From: Candidatus Krumholzibacteriia bacterium
Lineage (GTDB): Bacteria; Krumholzibacteriota; Krumholzibacteriia; G020349025
Assembly: GCA_035649275.1 (NCBI GenBank)
Contig: DASRJW010000153.1
Span: 1 to 38,729, forward strand
Direction: 5' to 3'
Length of the DNA: 38,729 nt
Part shown: in pieces, positions 24,135 through 29,996 of the stretch
Position numbering within the stretch: position 1 is the first letter of the stretch
Layout: the number at the start of each line of letters is the position of its first letter
The notes under the pieces: model-generated
What the model was told of the DNA's origin: nothing
What the model saw: the letters and a program-made list of their open reading frames with translations, nothing else
Databases searched by the model: none
Program-made: the position numbers and the translations under genes

Positions 24135-24955
24135 GGCGTCGCGGCCTGTGGAACCCCCTCGTGCCCACCTCGCCTTTCCCGCCGGCGATGCTCTTCCTCG
24201 TGATCCTGCCGCTCTTGTTGCTGCCGCTCCTGGCCGTCTTCATCTACGCCTTCCACGGGGGCACCGGCACTTTCCTCGATGTGCTCCGCTCCCCGGACGC
24301 GCAGTTCGCGCTCCGCTTCAGCTTGCTCATGGCCTTCGCCACGGCGGTGGTGAACTCCCTGCTCGGCACCTTCGCGGCCTACGTCCTCAGCAAGTACGAA
24401 TTCGCCGGCAAGAAGCCCCTCTCCATCGTGGTGAACCTGCCCGTGGCCATCCCGACCGTGGTGGTCGGCACCTCTCTCCTCCTCCTCTGGGGGCCCATCG
24501 GACTCCTGGGCCGGCTGCTGCAGCCGCTGGGGCTGCAGCCGATGTTCACGCCGGTCGGAGTGCTGCTGGCGCATGTGTTCGTGACCTTCCCGTACATGCT
24601 CGGCTCGGTGAAACCGGTGTTGGACGAACTGGAAGCGACCTACGAGGAAGCGGCCTACACCATGGGCGCGAGCCGCTGGCAGACCTTCCGCTTCGTCATC
24701 CTGCCGGCACTGCGCGGCGGCTTGTTCACCGGCACGCTGCTTTCCTTCGCGCACTCCATCGGCGAGTTTGGGGCCACGGCCATGGTGTCGGGCAACCTCC
24801 GCCTGCGCACTCAGACGGCGCCCCTTTACATCTTCGCGCAGTTCGAGGCAGGGAACATCGCCGCAGCCAACGCCGTGGCCGCCGTCCTGGCCTTGCTCTC
24901 ATTCACCATCTTCTACCTGTTGCAGAGCTACACGGCGCGGCGCGGCCGTTCCTGA
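24131..24955 (+). CDS. sulfate-type (CysT/CysU-like) ABC transporter permease
   Basis: The 274-residue protein starts at the ATG overlapping the binding-protein stop. About six transmembrane segments are visible, beginning AMLFLVILPLLLLPLLAVFIYAF. The coupling-loop motif (EAAYTMGASRWQTFRFVILPAL, about 175-196) that contacts the ATPase is intact. VVVGTSLLLLWGPIGLLG and SFAHSIGEFGATAMVSG are typical of the CysT side of sulfate permeases. Only this one permease is encoded; there is no CysW-like second subunit before the ATPase, so it may form a homodimer as in molybdate systems. The ATPase gene follows after 16 nt. Confidence 0.88.
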   Translation: MRRRGLWNPLVPTSPFPPAMLFLVILPLLLLPLLAVFIYAFHGGTGTFLDVLRSPDAQFALRFSLLMAFATAVVNSLLGTFAAYVLSKYEFAGKKPLSIVVNLPVAIPTVVVGTSLLLLWGPIGLLGRLLQPLGLQPMFTPVGVLLAHVFVTFPYMLGSVKPVLDELEATYEEAAYTMGASRWQTFRFVILPALRGGLFTGTLLSFAHSIGEFGATAMVSGNLRLRTQTAPLYIFAQFEAGNIAAANAVAAVLALLSFTIFYLLQSYTARRGRS

Positions 24956-24971
24956 GGAGGAGAGCCGGGGC

Positions 24972-26825
24972 GTGTCGATCGTTCTCGAACATCTGTCGAA
25001 GCGCCTCTCGGGTTCGCTCGTGGTCGACGACGTGAGCCTGGAAATCGCTTCCGGGGAGCTCTTCGTGCTGCTCGGCGCCAGCGGCAGCGGCAAGAGCACG
25101 ATCCTGCGCCTCGTGGCCGGTCTCGTCGAGCCCGACGGCGGGCGGATCGTGCTCGACGGGCGCGACGTGACCGCCCAGCCGCCGCAGCAGCGCGGCACCG
25201 GCTTCGTCTTCCAGAACTATTCGATCTTCCGTCATATGAGCGTGGCTCAGAACGTCGAGTTCGGCCTGCGCATCCGGCGGCAGCCGCGCGGCGAGCGCGC
25301 CCGCCGGCGCGACGAGCTGCTCGAGCTGGTAGGCCTCTCCGGTTACGCCGCGCGCTACCCGGAGGAACTCTCGGGCGGGCAGCAGCAGCGGGTGGCGCTG
25401 GCTCGCGCCTTGGCGTATCGGCCGAGCGTGCTCCTCCTCGACGAACCCTTCGGGGCCCTGGACGTCAAGATCCGCGCCCAGCTGCGGCGGAAACTGCGAG
25501 AGATCCAGCGCAGCCTCGCGCTCACCATGATCCTGGTGACTCACGACCAGGAGGAGGCGTTCGAGGTTGCCGATCGCGTTGGCGTCATCGAACGCGGCCG
25601 GTTGCTGGAGGTGGGGAGCGCCCGCGAGCTCTACGCCCGGCCGCACGCTCTCTACGTCGGCACTTTTCTCGGCGCGAGCAACGTCCTCGTGGGCCGCGTC
25701 CGCCAGGGGCGCGGCTGTTTCGGACCCCTGGAGCTACCGATCCCGGCGCACCTGCCGCACCCGGAAGGCGGTCTGGTGCAGCTCCTCTTCCGACCCGAGG
25801 ACGTGCAGCTCGGCGAGAAAGAGCCAGCGAGCGGCAGCATCATTCTCGGCTGCGGGCGCGTCGCCGAGCACAGCTTTACCGGTGCCTCTCTGCGCGTCCG
25901 CCTGCGCTTGCCGCTGCTACCGGGTACGCGCCAGATCGCTCCGGTGCCGGGATTCGGCGAGGAGGTGTTGCTCGTCGATGCGCTCTTCCCGGCGGATGCC
26001 GGGCTGCCGACTGGAGAGGTGTGGGTGTCGCTGCGCGCTTGGCACATCCTCGAACCGCAGAGGTTGCGGCTCCTGCTGGCGAGCACGCCGCGTGCGCCGG
26101 CCGCAGGCGTGGTGCTGTCCGGGACGCTGGCGAAACGCCTCGACGCCCATGTGACCGTGCTCGCCATAGGCCGCGACGCCCGCGCTGCCGCGACGCTCGC
26201 CGCCAGGGTGGAGGCGGGCTTACAGGATGCAGGCGGCACCCCACCGCAGGTGCTCGTGCACGCCGGGGACCGCTTCAAGGAAATCCTGAACCGGCAGGCG
26301 GAAGCGCCACACGATCTGGTGATCTTGGACGACCGGCGCGAATCCCGCGGACGCCGCCTCGGCTCGGGACTGTGGCCGTTTCTGGAGCGCGTGACGGTGC
26401 CGGTACTGATCGCCCGGGGCGAGCGCGACACCCTGGAGCGCCTCCTCATTTGCATCGCTACCGGCGAGCCCGGGAAGAGCGACGTGCGTGTGGGCGGGCG
26501 CCTCGCACAATTCCTGGGCGCCCATGTCACGCTCCTGCACGTTTTGCGCGAAGGTCAGCCCGGCGAGACCGAGCGCGCTCATCTCGAGCGCGCCATGGAC
26601 ACCTTCCGCGCCCTCGGCGTCACCGCGCATCTGCGTTTTCGTGTCGCTCCCTCCCCCGCGGAGGGCATCCTCAGCGAAGCTCGCGAGCGCGACCCCGATC
26701 TCATCGTGATCGGCTCGCATCGGCCCTCGACGCGCGTTCTCTTCGGCGCGGACAACATCACCATGCAGGTGCTGGCCCGCGCCGAGAGCCCGGTGCTCGT
26801 CGTGCCCCTCGATGCCGATCTCTGA
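24972..26825 (+). CDS. ABC importer ATPase (CysA-like) fused to two universal-stress-protein (Usp) domains
   Basis: The 617-residue protein has a GTG start after GAGGAG; CysA or ModC proteins are normally about 350. Residues 1-235 are the ATPase: Walker A GASGSGKST (Lys41), LSGGQ (133-137), Walker B LLLDEP (Asp157, Glu158), His191. About 240-360 is a TOBE-like domain (QLLFRPEDVQLGE, then VWVSLRAWHIL). From about 364 two Usp-like units follow: RLRLLLASTP...VPVLIAR (364-481) and RLLICIATGE...SPVLVVP (490-612). The second keeps the IVIGSH core, but the usual G-x2-G-x9-G-S/T nucleotide motif is degenerate (GSHRP, later FGADN). The ATPase should energise the adjacent permease; the Usp tail could sense nucleotide or stress. 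It is not a frameshift artefact, since one frame continues cleanly through. Confidence 0.87.
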   Translation: MSIVLEHLSKRLSGSLVVDDVSLEIASGELFVLLGASGSGKSTILRLVAGLVEPDGGRIVLDGRDVTAQPPQQRGTGFVFQNYSIFRHMSVAQNVEFGLRIRRQPRGERARRRDELLELVGLSGYAARYPEELSGGQQQRVALARALAYRPSVLLLDEPFGALDVKIRAQLRRKLREIQRSLALTMILVTHDQEEAFEVADRVGVIERGRLLEVGSARELYARPHALYVGTFLGASNVLVGRVRQGRGCFGPLELPIPAHLPHPEGGLVQLLFRPEDVQLGEKEPASGSIILGCGRVAEHSFTGASLRVRLRLPLLPGTRQIAPVPGFGEEVLLVDALFPADAGLPTGEVWVSLRAWHILEPQRLRLLLASTPRAPAAGVVLSGTLAKRLDAHVTVLAIGRDARAAATLAARVEAGLQDAGGTPPQVLVHAGDRFKEILNRQAEAPHDLVILDDRRESRGRRLGSGLWPFLERVTVPVLIARGERDTLERLLICIATGEPGKSDVRVGGRLAQFLGAHVTLLHVLREGQPGETERAHLERAMDTFRALGVTAHLRFRVAPSPAEGILSEARERDPDLIVIGSHRPSTRVLFGADNITMQVLARAESPVLVVPLDADL

Positions 26826-26839
26826 CCGCTGGAGGCACC

Positions 26840-27199
26840 GTGCTGCTGACGAGCGTTGTCGACGCAGAGCTGTCCGGCACCGTGTCGGCAACACTGGAAG
26901 GTCACCTCGACGCGGGGGGAGCGACGCAGCTCCGCCGCGACCTCTCCCCCCTGATCACTGCGGAAACTCCTTCGCTCCTCCTCGATCTGCGCGGCGTGGA
27001 CTGGATCACCAGCGTCGGGGTGGGAGCCCTCATGCACCTCTACTCGCGCGCCCAGGCGCAGCGCGGCGTCATGGCGCTCTTCGGCAGCGTCCCGCGGGTG
27101 CGTTTCGTGCTGCACGTGTGCGGTCTCGAGGCCCTTCTCAACGTGCAGGACACGGAGGCGGAGGCCCGGGAGCGGCTCCGCTCCCAGCAATCTCCGTAG
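26840..27199 (+). CDS. STAS-domain protein (anti-sigma factor antagonist-like)
   Basis: The 119-residue protein has a GTG start preceded by GGAGG (26831-26835), 14 nt after the ATPase stop, so it is cotranscribed with the transporter. STAS features: beta strand TVSATLEGHLDAGGATQL, LLLDLRGVDWITSVGVGALMHL with predicted phosphorylatable Ser58 aligned to Ser58 of SpoIIAA, and the terminal helix region RVRFVLHVCGLEALLNV. SpoIIAA-type proteins bind anti-sigma kinases in partner switching. STAS domains also regulate SulP sulfate transporters. Either a link to the RsbW-like kinase at 33053 or direct control of the transporter is possible; the sequence does not decide. Confidence 0.85.
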   Translation: MLLTSVVDAELSGTVSATLEGHLDAGGATQLRRDLSPLITAETPSLLLDLRGVDWITSVGVGALMHLYSRAQAQRGVMALFGSVPRVRFVLHVCGLEALLNVQDTEAEARERLRSQQSP

Positions 27200-27465
27200 A
27201 TTCACGGATTCAGCCCAGCCACCTCTTTCGCCTCCTTGCTGGACCGTTTACAAGTAAGATCACCGGGTCGAAGCATCTCCGCCCATGGTGCGCCTGTCAC
27301 TCGAGGCGCGCCGCCTGCCTTTCACAGAGAGAGGACGGCAACCCGGCCGACTGCCTTCCAGCGGCAGGAACGAGGCTGCCTGGGACGGAGCGTTTCCAGC
27401 GCTCGGCCTGATGGCGCGCGCCCCGGCCGCGAGGCAGGCGTCAGGAACCGAATCAGGAGCAACCT

Positions 27466-28026
27466 TTGGCTTCCTCGCCTGTAATTCGTTCGATGGACGA
27501 TAGCGAGCTCGCCCGCGAGACACTACGAGGGAACACCCGGAGCTTCGAGCTCTTGGTGGAGAAGTATTACAAGGTCCTGTTCAACACGGCGCTTCGGATG
27601 CTCGGCGACTCCGAGGACGCCCGCGATGTCGTCCAGATCACTTTCATGAAGGCTTACGTGAAACTGAACACCTTCAATCCCGAGCTCAAGTTCTTCAGCT
27701 GGATCTACCGCATCGTGATCCACGAGTCGCTCAACCTCTTGGGACGCCGCAAGATGCAAGAGCCGCTGGGGGTCGACCTCAGGGAGCCCTCCCGTGATCC
27801 CGAGGAGGAATGCGCCAGGAGCGAGCTGAGCGGCGCCATCTCGGCAGCCCTGCTGCGGCTCTCCCCCGACAAACGCCTCCTCGTGATCCTGCGGCACTTC
27901 GCCGGCTTCTCCTACGACGAGATGAGCGCCATCCTGGGGATTCCGGAGCAGAAGGTGAAATCGCGTCTCTATTCGGCGCGCCGAAGTCTCGGCGCCCTCC
28001 TGGTCGGTCGGAGCGCCACGGCATGA
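27466..28026 (+). CDS. ECF-type RNA polymerase sigma factor
   Basis: The protein has 186 residues. The TTG at 27466 follows AGGAG at 27455-27459 with ideal spacing, whereas the ATG at 27493 has no ribosome-binding site, so the TTG start is preferred. Region 2 is clear (FELLVEKYYKVLFNTALRMLGD, then ARDVVQITFMKAYVKLNTF and FFSWIYRIVIHESLN). Region 4 is a helix-turn-helix (FAGFSYDEMSAILGIPEQKVKSRLYSARRSL). There is no region 1 or 3, as expected for ECF factors. It is translationally coupled to the anti-sigma gene through ATGA at 28023-28026. The 266-nt region upstream contains no other gene. Confidence 0.93.
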   Translation: MASSPVIRSMDDSELARETLRGNTRSFELLVEKYYKVLFNTALRMLGDSEDARDVVQITFMKAYVKLNTFNPELKFFSWIYRIVIHESLNLLGRRKMQEPLGVDLREPSRDPEEECARSELSGAISAALLRLSPDKRLLVILRHFAGFSYDEMSAILGIPEQKVKSRLYSARRSLGALLVGRSATA

Positions 28027-28817
28027 AACCCAGCAGCTACGAAGCAGCCATGCACCGTGTTCTCGACGGCGAGGCCACACCCGAGGAAGCAGCGGCGTTG
28101 CAGCGCGCCCTGGCGGCGGATGCGGAGCTCCAGGGGCGATTCGAAGAGCTGCAGCGTCTCTTCAGCGCCCTCGAGGCAGTCGCCTCCGTCGAGCCGCCGG
28201 TGCATTTCCGGGACGAGGTCATCCGCCACCTCCGGGAAAGAGGCCCGCTCCCCAGGCGCTCCGCCTCCCGCTTCGCCGCCGGTCTGCGCTCGTGGCGCGA
28301 ACACCTCTCCCCGCAGCTCGCCTACGTCTTCGTCGCCGGTGGCATCGTCGGCATCGCCTTGTTCGGCGCCCTCGACGGGCGCTGGCGCGGCGGCCTGGAT
28401 GGCGGCTCGCCCGGCACCATGTTGCCCCTCGACCGCTACCAGTCTGTCCGGGTCCTGGACTCGGTGGATCTGCGCGCGCCGGGCTTCGAAGGGGTCGTGC
28501 GCACCAGGGCTCTCGAGGGCTCCCTCCTGGCCGAAATCGAGTTCTCTACCCGCGCTGCGGCCACCGTCGAGATCGATTACGATGCCCGGCTTTCTGTCGT
28601 CGGTGTGGAGCCGGCAGGAGCCAGCACCGTGTCGCTCGAGCCCGGCAGGATCCGGGTGGAGCACCAGGGTTCGGTCGCGGCGCTCGGACCCTCCCGGAGC
28701 CGTTACCGTGTCTTGTTCGCTGGCGGAGGAAGTCTCGTTTCTAGTTTGCAGGTCCGGGTCGCCACCGGCGGGACCACGTTGGAGAAGGTGGTCAGGACGG
28801 TTCCGGGAAACCCCTGA
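28023..28817 (+). CDS. membrane-anchored anti-sigma factor
   Basis: The 264-residue protein has a start overlapping the sigma-factor stop. An acidic N-terminal cytoplasmic helical region (MHRVLDGEATPEEAAALQRAL, residues 10-30) resembles the sigma-binding domain of anti-sigma factors, but the HxxxCxxC zinc motif is absent. One transmembrane helix (about 98-117, LAYVFVAGGIVGIALFGALDG) separates it from a periplasmic beta-rich domain of about 145 residues. This topology fits an ECF anti-sigma that is inactivated by proteolysis or by a periplasmic signal. A PrsW-type protease is encoded 5 kb downstream. The helical-repeat protein follows after 79 nt. Confidence 0.85.
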   Translation: MKPSSYEAAMHRVLDGEATPEEAAALQRALAADAELQGRFEELQRLFSALEAVASVEPPVHFRDEVIRHLRERGPLPRRSASRFAAGLRSWREHLSPQLAYVFVAGGIVGIALFGALDGRWRGGLDGGSPGTMLPLDRYQSVRVLDSVDLRAPGFEGVVRTRALEGSLLAEIEFSTRAAATVEIDYDARLSVVGVEPAGASTVSLEPGRIRVEHQGSVAALGPSRSRYRVLFAGGGSLVSSLQVRVATGGTTLEKVVRTVPGNP

Positions 28818-28896
28818 GAAGGCGCCCGCCAACTTTTGTCGTGTCGCGATGTAGTTACAGTCGAATCGTTCGACACCCTCCCAGAGGAGATGGGAA

Positions 28897-29784
28897 ATGG
28901 CGAAGAAGACTCTATTGGGCGTGGCCGCCGTTGCGGCCGTGGTGATCGGCATCTTCTTGATCAAAGGCCTCCCGCCCGCGGAGAAGGACAATGCTTCGGG
29001 CACCATCGAGGCAGCCAAGAAGTACAGCCAAACTCAGATCCAGAGCACGGACGTGGCCATCCAGGACCCCGACGTCCAAAGCCTGATGCAGACCGACTTT
29101 TTCCACCGGCTGGTGACGGACAAGAGCTTCCAGAAGCTCGTCGCCGATGGGTCGATGCAGGCCCTGGCCGGAAAGCAGAGCGTCAATCTGGCGCAGTTCT
29201 CCCAGGCGCTACAGCGGTCAGAACTCAGAGAGGCCCTCGCCAAGGGTGATCTGGAGCGGGCTGTCCAGGAGCTCGACAAGGTGCAGGTGGCCAAGAACGA
29301 GCTGCAACGCGTCGAGATCGCTGCAGCCTTCAAGAGCTTGCTGGCACGCTCGGACATGCGTGACGCCATCGCCAAGGGCGAGCTGGCGCGCGTCACCCAG
29401 GAGCTCGACAAGGTGCAGGTGGCCAAGAACGAGCTGCAACGCGTCGAGATCGCTGCAGCCTTCAAGAGCTCGCTCGAACGCGCCGAGATGCGCGATGCCA
29501 TCGCCAAGGGCGAGATCGTCGCCGCCGCGGCACAACTCGACAAGAGCCTCCTGGCGCGGAACGACATCGCCAGAGCGGAGATGAAGAACCTCCTGAAGTC
29601 CGAAACCATGAAGAGCCTCCTGGCGCGAAACGACATCGACGCGCTCGCGGCGTTGTCACGCGTGGACCTCGCCCTCGCGGCGTCGCACGTCGGTTTCGAC
29701 AAGGTGCTCCTGGACTCGAACTTCCGGCAGGACATGGCGCGGGGCGAAGTCGCCAAGTACACCATGGACCGCGCCGAGCGTTAG
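28897..29784 (+). CDS. membrane-anchored helical-repeat protein of unknown function
   Basis: The 295-residue protein is preceded by GAGGAG. An N-terminal hydrophobic segment (LLGVAAVAAVVIGIFLI, 6-22) anchors or exports it. The rest is strongly helical and charged. Residues about 105-235 form three units of about 44 residues, each built on (R/E)(S/A)(E/D)(L/M)R(D/E)A(L/I)AKG(D/E) followed by a QELDKVQVAKNELQRV-type helix. Q124-S147 and Q168-S191 are identical in sequence. A shorter SLLARNDI motif occurs twice (217-224 and 240-247). I do not recognise a family. Position after the sigma/anti-sigma pair suggests it is a regulon member or an envelope-associated partner. Confidence 0.8.
   Translation: MAKKTLLGVAAVAAVVIGIFLIKGLPPAEKDNASGTIEAAKKYSQTQIQSTDVAIQDPDVQSLMQTDFFHRLVTDKSFQKLVADGSMQALAGKQSVNLAQFSQALQRSELREALAKGDLERAVQELDKVQVAKNELQRVEIAAAFKSLLARSDMRDAIAKGELARVTQELDKVQVAKNELQRVEIAAAFKSSLERAEMRDAIAKGEIVAAAAQLDKSLLARNDIARAEMKNLLKSETMKSLLARNDIDALAALSRVDLALAASHVGFDKVLLDSNFRQDMARGEVAKYTMDRAER
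29265..29470 (+). repeat. perfect 74-bp direct repeat, 132-bp offset, inside the helical-repeat gene
   Basis: Bases 29265-29338 and 29397-29470 are identical over 74 nt, and the 132-nt offset is 44 codons, in frame. Flanking units of the same protein repeat are diverged at DNA level, so this pair was duplicated or homogenised recently. Confidence 0.92.
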
Positions 29785-29834
29785 TGAGCGGGGCCGAGCG
29801 TCCTCCCCCCTGTCACGCCCCGGAACTGCAGCAG

Positions 29835-29906
29835 CCCTGGTTCCGGAGCGCCGATCGCTCGGTCCGACCAGGGGAGCCGGAGGGATGAGCACTCCTCCGG
29901 TTCCCC
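29835..29906. other. two adjacent hairpins after the helical-repeat gene
   Basis: Hairpin A pairs CCCTGGT (29835-29841) with ACCAGGG (29867-29873), with an inner GAGCG/CGCTC stem. Hairpin B pairs 29871-29883 with 29894-29906 (13 bp including one G-U, 10-nt loop). They share three bases, so they exclude each other. No coding frame is evident. Confidence 0.5.
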
Positions 29907-29910
29907 GACT

Positions 29911-29955
29911 CGAAGCGAGGAGACGCTGCGCCGAGCAGCGTCTTCTCGCCTTTCG
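29911..29955 (+). terminator. long hairpin, probable transcription terminator
   Basis: A 15-bp stem (29915-29929 with 29935-29949; 14 Watson-Crick pairs and one G-U) has a 5-nt loop GCCGA. It is extended by CGAA/TTTCG pairing around a bulge and followed by a short CTTTC. It lies between the 28897 gene and the 29997 gene. Strong stem and weak U-tract make it a likely but not classical intrinsic terminator. Confidence 0.6.
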
Positions 29956-29996
29956 CGGCCTGGCACGCTCGATCACAACCGCCGAGGTCCGGTGCG

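Noticed and set aside
23082-26825. Molybdate or tungstate importer instead of sulfate type
   Set aside because: The binding protein carries the Sbp-like DPLTSGGAKW and ADVCLVAL segments and the ATPase the CysA-like VFQNYSIFRHMSV. The single permease is molybdate-like only in subunit number.
29265-29470. Direct repeats considered as a CRISPR fragment
   Set aside because: Only two copies, 74 bp long, in frame inside a coding repeat; no cas genes nearby.
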